From assembly GCA_039029195.1 (NCBI GenBank), contig JBCCGR010000039.1, forward strand, positions 1 through 43,487: DNA of 43,487 nucleotides. The letters are read 5' to 3'. Of this stretch, positions 9,143 through 17,056 are shown in pieces; positions within the stretch are counted from its first letter, which is position 1, and each line of letters begins with the position of its first letter. The position numbers and the translations under genes were made by a program. Below the pieces are notes generated by a model that searched no databases, had not been told where the DNA came from, and saw nothing but the letters and a program-made list of their open reading frames with translations. Source of the DNA: JBCCGR01 sp039029195 (lineage in GTDB: Bacteria > Pseudomonadota > Alphaproteobacteria > Rhizobiales > Rhizobiaceae).

Positions 9143-9813
9143 TCAGGCGAACGAGCAGGCTTCATCAAAATCCAGTCGCGGCAGCCGCTGAAACAGAGCG
9201 GTTTCATCAGCATAGCCGATGTTACACAGGAAATTTGATTTCAGCGTGGTGCCTGCAAAAAACGCTTCGTCGACGATTGAGTTTGTGAAGCCGGACATTG
9301 CTCCCACATCAAGCCCGATCGCCCGGGCGGCAATCATCAGATAACCGCCCTGCAGCGTGGAATTTCGAAACGCTGTCTCTTCGGTGTATTCCGGCTTGTC
9401 GCGGAAATGCCCGCGCCGATCCTCGTGCGGAAAGAGCTTCGGCAACGCCTCCCAAAATGCCGTGTCGTAGGCAACGATCACGGTCAGCGGCGCACCCATG
9501 AGTTTGGGCAAATTTGCGGGCTTTACAGATTTGGCAAGCTTCTCTTTGCCTTCTTTCGATTGCACAAAGACGAATCGGGCCGGACAGCCATTCATGCTGG
9601 TGGAGCCCATTTTGACAATGTCATACATGCGCCGGATTTGCTGATCGGTGACAGGCAGGTCTTTCCACGCATAGTGTGACCGCGCCCGTGTGAGGATCAG
9701 TTCAATGGCCAGCGGATCAAGCGCGGCAATCTCCTGCCGCAGACTGCGTATATCCTCCTGTGCCAATTCGCGATCGACCTGCTGTTGTGATTCCGCAATG
9801 ACGACTGGCGACA
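9143..9813 (-). CDS. Nitroreductase family flavoprotein, RutE/HadB-like
   Basis: About 223 residues, FMN-dependent NAD(P)H oxidoreductase. The segment around residues 72-87 (GSTSMNGCPARFVFVQ) matches the phosphate-binding region of the RutE (malonic semialdehyde reductase) branch, which usually reads PTSxNxxPAR. The other family block EETAFRNSTLQGGYLMIAAR is also present. The frame begins with a GTG at 9814-9812, preceded by CAGGGAC. It is the first gene of the operon running left to 4631. In this position it may reduce a quinone, nitro group or semialdehyde of the pathway. Confidence 0.82.
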
Positions 9814-9887
9814 CTTGTGCGTCCCTGCTGTGTTCCTGATGGGCGTTCTGATCGAAAAAATACCCACATTATGGTCGAATGGTCAAT

Positions 9888-9901
9888 AAATATCGATATT
9901 T
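9888..9901. promoter_or_regulatory. Perfect 14-bp palindrome in the divergent promoter region (candidate operator)
   Basis: AAATATCGATATTT is identical to its reverse complement. It lies between the nitroreductase start and the YCII start at 9965. Two direct repeats of ATGGTC (9871-9876 and 9879-9884 for GGTC/ATGGTC) lie just to the left. The position fits a repressor site controlling one or both divergent genes; the bound protein is unknown. Confidence 0.5.
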
Positions 9902-9964
9902 TCACAAAGGTAAAAAGGCGGTAGATTGATCAAAGCCGATACCAGCCATTGAACAGGGAAAATC

Positions 9965-10351
9965 ATGCCAGCCTGGGACGAATATAAAGAAACAGCGAGG
10001 GCACGCGGTGCGCTTGCCTTCGAACTTTTTGTTGTGGAATCAACACCAGCAGCCCCGCCGGAGCAATTGCAGGCAACACTTCCGGATCATCTGGCCTATC
10101 AAAAGCGCATGGAAGCAGCCGGGCACCTGTTTCTGGCAGGCCCGTTATCGGACGAATCCGGCAGTGAAATGCGTGGAAGCGGCCTCATCGTCTACCGCGC
10201 CGCGTCTTTCGAGGAGGCACGTTCAATCGCGGACGAAGATCCCATGCATGCGACAGGCACACGTACATATGTGCTAAGAAAGTGGCTCGTGAACGAAGGT
10301 TCGCCAAGGTTCTCCACCACACTTTCTGATCAGAAAGTCGTGTTGAGATAG
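9965..10351 (+). CDS. YCII-related (YciI-like) domain protein
   Basis: A 128-residue protein of the YciI ferredoxin-like fold. The core is LAFELFVVESTP, then a histidine-containing LPDHLAYQKRMEAAGHLFLAGPL segment, then IADEDPMHATGTRTYVLRKW. The His and Asp around the motif match the putative active site of YciI. The function of this family is poorly known; some members dehalogenate or isomerise aromatic lactones, which would fit the neighbouring ring-cleavage operon. AGGGA lies 6 bases upstream of the ATG. Confidence 0.8.
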   Translation: MPAWDEYKETARARGALAFELFVVESTPAAPPEQLQATLPDHLAYQKRMEAAGHLFLAGPLSDESGSEMRGSGLIVYRAASFEEARSIADEDPMHATGTRTYVLRKWLVNEGSPRFSTTLSDQKVVLR

Positions 10352-10371
10352 AGCGAAACGCCCGAAACGGG

Positions 10372-11160
10372 TCAAATCTCAATCAGACCGATCTGCAGTG
10401 CGGCACTTGCCGCCTGAGCGCGGCTTTTCACGTTGAGTTTCGAGAACGCTGACTTCAGGTGATAGCGCACCGTGTTTTCGCTGATCCCCAGGATTTGCCC
10501 GACTTCCCAGTTGGTCTTGCCGCGCGCGATCCAGTAAAGGCAGCGCCGCTCCTTCTCGCTGAATTGAGCCCCGTTTGCAGGTGCAACAGGATTCGAATCG
10601 GACCGCGCGACGCTGGTTTTTTCCCGGTTGGTCAGCACAAGCTCGTCCATCACCTTCACCGCTTCCAGGTGCAGATCGCCAATCGTGTTGTCGAAAATTT
10701 CGCGGCTTTTTTTGCTGTTGCCCCGCATATAGACGGTAACTGCCCTTGTATTGCCAATCGTGTTGAGCGGAATACACCAGGCGCGATGAACATTGTTGAG
10801 CTTGGTCATCATGCGCTGAAACCGGATCGACGCATTCGCCGGGCAGGTCTTGATGAACTCGACATAATCGAACGGGGCTACCGTCTGTCCGATATGGGCA
10901 AGCACGGGATCGGACTGAAAGAACTTGTCGGTCAGATAGGCGAAGATCGGATCAAAGCCGAAATCGCTGATGTAAAAATTCGCATCGGTTCGCGGATCAT
11001 CGGCGGAACCAAATCGCATGGAAAAGGCGTCGAACCCGCCATAGCCGAGTGATTTTACGTGTTCTGAAAACCGGTCACGCACTTCGGTCTGACCAAGCGC
11101 GATGTCTTGAACGCTGTTCAACTGCGACCTCGAAGTGAGTGTTGCCCGACTGATCCCCAA
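10372..11160 (-). CDS. LuxR-family transcriptional regulator with autoinducer-binding domain
   Basis: About 262 residues. The N-terminal half (about residues 25-170) is an autoinducer-binding PAS-like domain, with conserved tryptophan and aspartate positions around DPVLAHIGQTVAPFDYVEF. The C-terminal half is a LuxR helix-turn-helix (FSEKERRCLYWIARGKTNWE then ISENTVRYHLKSAFSKLNVK). No luxI synthase gene is in the window, so it may be a LuxR solo. The TTG at 11160 follows an in-frame TGA; a second TTG 14 codons on has GAGG upstream, so the start is unsure. It is divergent from the large surface-protein gene, with a lux-box-like palindrome between them. Confidence 0.88.
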   Translation of the reverse strand: MGISRATLTSRSQLNSVQDIALGQTEVRDRFSEHVKSLGYGGFDAFSMRFGSADDPRTDANFYISDFGFDPIFAYLTDKFFQSDPVLAHIGQTVAPFDYVEFIKTCPANASIRFQRMMTKLNNVHRAWCIPLNTIGNTRAVTVYMRGNSKKSREIFDNTIGDLHLEAVKVMDELVLTNREKTSVARSDSNPVAPANGAQFSEKERRCLYWIARGKTNWEVGQILGISENTVRYHLKSAFSKLNVKSRAQAASAALQIGLIEI

Positions 11161-11282
11161 GTTTCAATTCTTCTAAAGCAACCCAAATCTGGCAAGTCTC
11201 GTCATGGTTTCTGCCTTCCGGAACGCCCATTCCCATGTGATTCGTTGCAGGAATGCGACACTCTATGGACCAAAACCCCTCG

Positions 11283-11298
11283 CTACCCGTTCGGGTAG
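11283..11298. promoter_or_regulatory. Lux-box-like palindrome between luxR-type gene and surface-protein gene
   Basis: CTACCCGTTCGGGTAG is a 16-bp inverted repeat (6-bp arms, 4-base centre). It has the form CT-N12-AG that is typical of LuxR-type binding sites such as las/rhl boxes. It is about 125 bp from the upstream start of each divergent gene. It could let the neighbouring LuxR protein control the surface protein and itself. Confidence 0.6.
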
Positions 11299-11407
11299 GC
11301 GACACCAGATTTTTCAGTTGCTTCCTTGGAGCTGGCTTCGATTAAATGATTTCAGGGACTGTTGGGGTGCTGTGGAGAGTGGTTTGTTGAGTATCTGGGG
11401 GAGAGGG

Positions 11408-14400
11408 ATGCGTGCCGTTTTGCGCATTTGTCGTTTAACGGTCGTTTTCGCATCGCTGTGGATGGGTGTTTTGCCCGCATTTCTTGCGGTGATGAGTTCC
11501 ACCCCGGTCTTTGCGCAAGGCGCATTTGTTTTTGACGCAGCCGGGCAGACGGTCGCCCAGCTTGAAGCGGCTGCAGCGGCCGGGGAAAGCACGAATGTCA
11601 TCTGTGTTTCAAGCCCGTTCATCAATGGCGCACCCAGTGTTTTTGCGGTTCAGTTCATCGACAACGCCACCAGTCAGATCGTAAGCGTTGGCTTCACAGA
11701 TGTTGTCTGTGTTCCCGGCGGTGGCGGGAATAACAACAACAATCAGAACAACCAGAACGCCAACAACAACCAGGCAGCCAACAACAATCAGGCCGCGAAT
11801 ACAAACCAGGCTGCAAACAACAATCAGGCGGCGAATAACAACCAGGCGGCCAACAACAACCAAGCCGCAAACAACAATGCCAACACCGGGCAGGCAAACG
11901 ACCCGGTCGTCGACCCCGAGCCGGAAGAAGAGGAGGTCGTCGAAGAAGAGCCTCAAGGCGTTTCACCTGAGGATGCCCGTCGGGAGGTTGGCGCAACCAC
12001 GGGACAAACCAATCCATCCACCAACACTGGCGACGTGTTTGGCGACTTTGGTGTACCCGCTGCACCCTTTGGACAGAATGGACAGGCGAATGGCAACGGA
12101 AACGGTCAGAACGGTCCTGGTAACCTGAATGGTCAGAACGGCAACAATCCGCCGATCCCCGGCAATGTTCCTGCCAACACCAATGGCGGTCAGAATGGCG
12201 GCAACAATCCGCCAATTGCCAATCCGCCCCAAAACAATCAACGCGGCAACCGCAATGTGGCGCAAAACAACAATGCGGGCATCGCGTGCGACAATTGCAA
12301 GAAAGAGCTGGCTGAACTGGAGGCGAAACTCGCAGCAGCCGAGAAAGAGCTGAACGATCTTCAGAACAAATCGGTGCTCCAAAATCAGGCAGCCCTCGAC
12401 CTTTTGCGGCAATTGGAGTTTGATTTGGCAGATGCCAATGCCCAGGAACTTGTGGAGAGGGCCAAAGCCGCAGGCATCCCCGAGGATGTGATTCTGGCCG
12501 CGTTCGCTGCTGCGGAACAGGATGCCGCCGATGCGAATGCAGACGCTGAGGCCAAGGCAGAAGAGCAACGTAAAAAGGATATCGCCGCAGCAGAAGCGGA
12601 ACTTGCGAACCTCAAGAAGGAACTCAATGAAGTTGTAAACCAGTTTGAGGCGGCTCAGGCCACGATCGGAGAGATCAAGGGCCAGATTGATGCAATCAAG
12701 GCCCAAGACAATCAGGTTGCCGAAGCAGCAGATCAAGCAATTGAAGCGTTGGAGGATGCTGCAAGATCAGCCGACCGAATCGCCAGTGCAACCGCTTCCC
12801 CAACTCAAGCGGGAGCTATTGCTGCCGCAGGTGGGATCGGCTTCGCCATCTTGAAACTGGCCGCCGAGATCGACTTGGGGCTTCAGGCCGGCGCCACTCT
12901 GGCGGCAACTGTCAGTCAGATTACATCCACTTTTGGCATTGCCGCGACAACGGTTGGACCAGCGCTATTGGCTGGCGGACTTCTGTTTGCGGGTCTTGTT
13001 GCAGCCGATTTTTTCTTTGGATTTGGAGTTTTCTTTGAAAATGAAGAGCAGCGTCGCGCGCGACTGTTGGGCGATCTGGTATCCAAACTTCGCGATCTGG
13101 CTACAGCGCAGGGTGAACTTGTCAGGCTCGGTCGCGAGCGTGCCGCCCTTTCAGCCAAAGTGACAGAGGCTTCGAATCGCCTGCTAAGTTTGCAACGCGA
13201 TCCAATAGATGACGGTCTCAACGAGGACGGGGTCGCCCTAAACCTGTTCCAGGAGCGGATCCTCAGACTGATTGCCGCGCAGGAAGCAGGCAGCCTGGAT
13301 CAGAAACGCATTCAGGAACTGATCATTGAAATCTCAAAGCTGAAACAGCAGATCGCTGACAAGAAGAAAGAGTGCGAGCGCCTGTGCCAGAAGAAGAACG
13401 CCTATCTGGCACCCCGAGGGACTTCATTGGCATCTTTGCCATCACGAGGCACAAGTGAGCCAGTTGTTGCTGCTCTGGATGAACCTGCAAAGGCCAAACC
13501 CGCTGACCGAAAGGCCACGGGTGAGAAAACCTACGCCAGCGTGCTTCCCAAGGTGCGCAAAGGTGCCGGTTTCCGGGTGCTTGCAGCCAATTTCAATCTG
13601 AATCAGCTTCGCAAAGAACATGCGGCGAAAAACAAGAACAGCGAGCTCACCGCCTATTCCGGACTGCTGGGCGACCCGCGCTTCAATATATTCGCCAATG
13701 GCAGCCTGCGCTTTGCGCGCGGTGCTGGCGGTCAGGACAGTTTCGGCTACAGCATATCCGGTGGCGCAAGCTACCTGTTCTTCCCAAGACTGAACATCGG
13801 CATCGCGGCTCGGTATGCAAACACCGACATCGACAGCGCGGTCTCCAAGATTGACGCAGAGACCTGGGGGGTTTCAATCTTCGCCCAGTCGCAGTTCCTG
13901 ATTGACGATCACAAGATCAATCTGGATGGTATTCTGGCCTATGGGCGAACGAACCTTTCGGCGACCTTCAACAATCAGGGTGTGATAACAACTGCGTCTC
14001 CGCAGACCTCCGTCCTGTCGGGTCAGGTAAAACTCTCCACCAGCCTGTCTTTTGACCCGTTCAGTTTCTCGCCGTTCCTGTCGACATCCTACGCAAAGAC
14101 CGGCCAGGGCTCGTTCTTCCTGTCCGACGGCCAGTTCGTACCGTCGTCGATCGCTAACAGCGTAACGTTCAGTGGTGGCGGGTCATTGTCAGCGTCCTTT
14201 GAACTGGACCGACCCGATCTCACCCTGACGCCAAGTGTTGGTTTCGGCCTGTTCGGCGCAACGCGGGGATCGGGTCTGGGTCTTTCGGCAAATGCCGGAT
14301 TGTCAGTAAAGTCAGCCGTTGGTCTGAAGGGGACGTTCGGGGTTTCCTATTCCCGAGTGAAACAGAACACGGAAAGCCTCACATTTACATTCGGGCTCAG

Positions 14401-14416
14401 CGTCCCGCTGCCTTAG
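11408..14416 (+). CDS. Large exported Asn-rich, coiled-coil protein with C-terminal outer-membrane barrel (autotransporter-like)
   Basis: About 1002 residues from the ATG at 11408, where GGGGGAGA precedes. Layout: signal peptide to about residue 36 (ends TPVFA/Q); a small domain with two cysteines; Asn/Gln-rich tract 108-164 with hexapeptide units AANNNQ; acidic stretch from 165; second Asn/Gly/Pro-rich tract about 221-290; CxxC at 294-297; coiled coil; Ala/Gly-rich hydrophobic segment 468-543 ending in FFFGFGVFF; coiled coils to CxxxC at 656-660; linker; beta-barrel about 745-1002. Alternating strands such as SSIANSVTFSGGG and the final LTFTFGLSVPLP fit an outer-membrane translocator barrel, though the last residue is Pro, not Phe or Trp. 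It is probably a surface adhesin or biofilm scaffold. Its regulator is likely the adjacent LuxR. Upstream in-frame starts (TTG 11385 and others) are possible. Confidence 0.75.
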   Translation: MRAVLRICRLTVVFASLWMGVLPAFLAVMSSTPVFAQGAFVFDAAGQTVAQLEAAAAAGESTNVICVSSPFINGAPSVFAVQFIDNATSQIVSVGFTDVVCVPGGGGNNNNNQNNQNANNNQAANNNQAANTNQAANNNQAANNNQAANNNQAANNNANTGQANDPVVDPEPEEEEVVEEEPQGVSPEDARREVGATTGQTNPSTNTGDVFGDFGVPAAPFGQNGQANGNGNGQNGPGNLNGQNGNNPPIPGNVPANTNGGQNGGNNPPIANPPQNNQRGNRNVAQNNNAGIACDNCKKELAELEAKLAAAEKELNDLQNKSVLQNQAALDLLRQLEFDLADANAQELVERAKAAGIPEDVILAAFAAAEQDAADANADAEAKAEEQRKKDIAAAEAELANLKKELNEVVNQFEAAQATIGEIKGQIDAIKAQDNQVAEAADQAIEALEDAARSADRIASATASPTQAGAIAAAGGIGFAILKLAAEIDLGLQAGATLAATVSQITSTFGIAATTVGPALLAGGLLFAGLVAADFFFGFGVFFENEEQRRARLLGDLVSKLRDLATAQGELVRLGRERAALSAKVTEASNRLLSLQRDPIDDGLNEDGVALNLFQERILRLIAAQEAGSLDQKRIQELIIEISKLKQQIADKKKECERLCQKKNAYLAPRGTSLASLPSRGTSEPVVAALDEPAKAKPADRKATGEKTYASVLPKVRKGAGFRVLAANFNLNQLRKEHAAKNKNSELTAYSGLLGDPRFNIFANGSLRFARGAGGQDSFGYSISGGASYLFFPRLNIGIAARYANTDIDSAVSKIDAETWGVSIFAQSQFLIDDHKINLDGILAYGRTNLSATFNNQGVITTASPQTSVLSGQVKLSTSLSFDPFSFSPFLSTSYAKTGQGSFFLSDGQFVPSSIANSVTFSGGGSLSASFELDRPDLTLTPSVGFGLFGATRGSGLGLSANAGLSVKSAVGLKGTFGVSYSRVKQNTESLTFTFGLSVPLP
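11757..11878 (+). repeat. In-frame tandem repeats encoding AANNNQ hexapeptides
   Basis: Seven near-identical 18-base units in tandem encode Asn-Asn-Asn-Gln-Ala-Ala (one unit has Thr instead of the middle Asn). Codons vary (AAC/AAT, GCA/GCC/GCG), so the units are not recent exact copies. Slippage could still alter the length of the tract. Confidence 0.85.
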
Positions 14417-14426
14417 AGCTGCTCCC

Positions 14427-14448
14427 CTTTTGATGGAATCATCAAAAG
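14427..14448 (+). terminator. Terminator-like hairpin after the surface-protein gene
   Basis: CTTTTGATG / CATCAAAAG, a perfect 9-bp stem with a 4-base loop, starts 11 bases after the TAG stop. No clear T-tract follows, so termination strength is uncertain. Confidence 0.5.
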
Positions 14449-14543
14449 AGCATCATTAGGGGAACACTGAACCTCGAAAAAAAAGAGGTTGGGGCGCAGG
14501 GACGTTGCCGTGAGACGGGGAAGCGCTCCGGTGCAGCGGGCGG

Positions 14544-15305
14544 TCAGTCTCCGGACACAAAAATCTGCCAACGCCCATCTGGCGTGATGCCCACCCGGTA
14601 GAAGATATAGGCGCCAAAAGAGACCATATCTTCATAGTCACCGGCTGTGACCAGTTTGAAGAGCTCGACCTTTTGCGGGGCCGTAAGCGCATCCAATGGC
14701 AATGCAAAGAAATAGGGCCAAACGTAGATTTCGTTTTCTGTACCCTTGTCGAGGTGCACAAAGCCCGCTTCCAGCACTTCGGCCAGAATGGCCATGATTT
14801 CGTGGCCCGCCGGATCGCCGGACAGAGACTTCAGATAGTCGACCGGATCGCCATCAAATCCACCCAATGAGAGCGTGGTGATTTCCGCACCATAACCAAT
14901 CAACGGCCGCAGGTTTTCAATATCACCGCTGGCGATGGCTTCCAGAATGAGTTCCCGCATGCGAGCAACTGGTACCGGCAGCTTGCTGAGATCACGCAAA
15001 ATCTCTGCAGGCTCGGCGCTCGCCTTTGGCCCCTTGGCAGATGATTCAGCGCCTTCAGTCAGCGTGTCAGTGTCTTTGGGTTCTTCATTTGGCGCGGAGG
15101 AATCGGCAGGTTCTTCGCCATCTGACTGCGGTGGTTCAGCCTTCGGCAATGGCCGAACAGGAACGGCAGAACCGCTGCCATCCACAGCAGATGGTTTGGA
15201 TCCGCCTGATGGATCCACCGGCTTCAATTCTTCCGTGGCCGCCAGCGCTGCACTGCTCCAGACCCAAAGCAGAGATCCCATCAATATGCGAAAACGTTGG
15301 GTCAT
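14544..15305 (-). CDS. Exported conserved hypothetical protein
   Basis: A 253-residue protein with a signal peptide (about residues 1-22, ending AALA/A). A disordered Pro/Ser/Glu-rich stretch runs from about 24 to 95. A compact C-terminal domain starts at about residue 100 (LPVPVARMRELILEAIASGD) and continues through YVWPYFFALPLDALT to GRWQIFVSGD. I recall similar exported proteins of unknown function in Rhizobiales. No catalytic motif is visible. It converges on the large surface-protein gene, so it is not co-transcribed with it. Confidence 0.75.
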   Translation of the reverse strand: MTQRFRILMGSLLWVWSSAALAATEELKPVDPSGGSKPSAVDGSGSAVPVRPLPKAEPPQSDGEEPADSSAPNEEPKDTDTLTEGAESSAKGPKASAEPAEILRDLSKLPVPVARMRELILEAIASGDIENLRPLIGYGAEITTLSLGGFDGDPVDYLKSLSGDPAGHEIMAILAEVLEAGFVHLDKGTENEIYVWPYFFALPLDALTAPQKVELFKLVTAGDYEDMVSFGAYIFYRVGITPDGRWQIFVSGD

Positions 15306-15406
15306 TCAGCCCTGCCCAATCTCATCCAGCCAACAGATTATGAGATTTTCCTCGGTCAGAGAAGCACAAACGACAAGCGCTGTCGCCAGTGATGTCGCGG
15401 CGAAGA

Positions 15407-15667
15407 CTATTGAACAGTGCGGTGTGGCGAATATTCACCACAATTCAAGCGGTGCGGCAGTGAGGCGATCAATTCGCCCACCGTATCTTCTCCCGACTGG
15501 CGCACAAGCTCGCTAAAGATCGTGAAGATTGCAGATTCCGCAAGAATTTCAGGTTCAATGCCTTCTGTGGAAGCACCCGTCCAGGCCTCTGAGAAATAGT
15601 CATGAGCCAATCGCCGCTTCTCAGCGTCGATCATTTCATCAAGGTCTGTGGTCTGTTGGGTCGTCAT
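15407..15667 (-). CDS. Small conserved hypothetical protein
   Basis: An 86-residue, acidic, mostly helical soluble protein (ATG at 15667). Segments DEMIDAEKRRLAHDYFSEAW and ESAIFTIFSELVRQSGED look like amphipathic helices. No recognised domain. The frame extends to a GTG at 15709, but the upstream part contains TTAAC motifs and looks regulatory. Two TTAA boxes (15693-15696 and 15703-15706) lie just upstream. Confidence 0.55.
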   Translation of the reverse strand: MTTQQTTDLDEMIDAEKRRLAHDYFSEAWTGASTEGIEPEILAESAIFTIFSELVRQSGEDTVGELIASLPHRLNCGEYSPHRTVQ

Positions 15668-15798
15668 TGAAACCGCGCGGAGTCCGGGCACGTTAATCTC
15701 GGTTAACACTTTACGCCCACATCGGCGGGAGCACCAGCAAGGAGTGAGGAAAGGGTTAACGCAGGCAACGCAATTTGAAACGCCGCCGGTTCCGCCAC

Positions 15799-17037
15799 TT
15801 ACACATTAGATAATTTGGCCTGAAGCAGATGTCGCTCCGCCTGATTTGTGGAAAGCGATATGGCCCGTTCGTAAGCGGCTTTTGCCTCATCACATCGTCC
15901 GGCTCTTTGCAAAAAATCGGCCTTGGCTGCATAAAATGGCTGATAGTCATCAAGATCGGCTTGCAGCTGCTCAAGCCGGGCAAACGCTGCTTCAACAGAC
16001 TGACTGTAAGAAATGGCCACCGCCTGATTGAGCAGCAGCACCGGGTTCGGCGTCATCTCAAATAAAGCATTGTAGATCAGCGCAATCTCCGCCCAATCGG
16101 TTTCTTCGAAGCTGCGAGCTTCGCTGTGAATGGCCGAGATGGCGGCCTGCAGCTGATAGGGTCCGGGTTCGCCGCGTCGCAAGACGGTCTGCAGTCGCGC
16201 GAGGCCCTCCGCAATCATGTCGCGATCCCACAAGGCCCGGTCCTGATCTTCGAGCAAGACAATGTCGCCATTTGCGCTGGTGCGGGCATCGCGACGCGCG
16301 TGGTTGAGCAGCATGAGGCAAAGCAAGCCCTCACATTCTGCAATATCAGGCCGCAGTGAGAGCATCACGCGTGCCAGCCGGGTCGCCTCATCGCAAAGAT
16401 CAAACCGGATGGGATGATCGCCCGCCGTTGACGCATAGCCCTCGTTGAAAATCAGGTAGATGGTCTGAAGCACACCCGGCAGACGCTCTGGCCACAGATC
16501 ATCATCAGGCACCTCGTACGGAATGCCCGCCTTGGTAATTTTTGACTTCGCCCTAACCAGACGCTGCGCCATGGTCTGTTCGCTCACCAGAAACGCGCGG
16601 GCAATTTCTCGCGTCGTCAGACCGCCCAGCGTTCTCAAGGTAAGGCCAACCCGCGCCCGTTCTTCAATCGCGGGATGACAGCAGGTGAAGATGAGGCGAA
16701 GCCGTTCGTCTTTCAGGGTCTCGGGGAGTTGAGGCACATGGGCCTCCTGATCAAGTCGCAACAGATGTTCATACTCGGCCTGTTTCTGCGCAAAACTGGC
16801 ACCGCGTCGCAGCCGGTCAATGGCTTTTCGCCGCGCCACCTGCAGCACCCAGCCAAATGGAGAGGTGGGAAGCTCGTTGCGTGACCAGTGAGCTAGGGCC
16901 GATTCAATCGCATCCTGTAGGGAATCCTCGGCAAGCTGAAAGTCGCCAAGGCTTTTGATGAGAGAGGCATTGAGACGCCCCCACTCCTGACGCACCAGAT
17001 CTTCGACCGCCGTGCGAACAGATGTGGGAACGCTCAT
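15799..17037 (-). CDS. ECF-type RNA polymerase sigma factor with C-terminal extension (ECF42-like)
   Basis: A 412-residue sigma factor. Region 2 is near the N-terminus (LVRQEWGRLNASLIKSLGDF through LQVARRKAIDRLRRG). Region 4 is at about 125-180 with the helix-turn-helix LTTREIARAFLVSEQTMAQR. A long helical C-terminal part (about residues 190-412) follows, including LNQAVAISYSQSVEAAFARL and a final TPR-like stretch. This layout is that of ECF42 sigma factors, which carry a TPR-type extension and are encoded beside a DGPF protein, as here (gap 19 bp). No anti-sigma gene is present. AGGAG lies 3 bases before the ATG. Confidence 0.88.
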   Translation of the reverse strand: MSVPTSVRTAVEDLVRQEWGRLNASLIKSLGDFQLAEDSLQDAIESALAHWSRNELPTSPFGWVLQVARRKAIDRLRRGASFAQKQAEYEHLLRLDQEAHVPQLPETLKDERLRLIFTCCHPAIEERARVGLTLRTLGGLTTREIARAFLVSEQTMAQRLVRAKSKITKAGIPYEVPDDDLWPERLPGVLQTIYLIFNEGYASTAGDHPIRFDLCDEATRLARVMLSLRPDIAECEGLLCLMLLNHARRDARTSANGDIVLLEDQDRALWDRDMIAEGLARLQTVLRRGEPGPYQLQAAISAIHSEARSFEETDWAEIALIYNALFEMTPNPVLLLNQAVAISYSQSVEAAFARLEQLQADLDDYQPFYAAKADFLQRAGRCDEAKAAYERAISLSTNQAERHLLQAKLSNV

Positions 17038-17056
17038 GATCTCCTGATCCTGAATG

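Noticed and set aside
11688..12215. Other-frame open stretches over the Asn-rich tract, on both strands
   Set aside because: They are by-products of the repetitive AAC/CAG codons; the signal peptide, repeat and barrel are in a single frame.
14470..14490. AACCTC-A8-GAGGTT hairpin near the end of the exported protein gene
   Set aside because: The stem is short and the homopolymer lies in the loop, so it is not a convincing terminator for the minus-strand gene.
15693..15707. TTAA-N6-TTAAC as a CtrA site
   Set aside because: The spacer is six rather than seven bases; mentioned only as a weak comparison.
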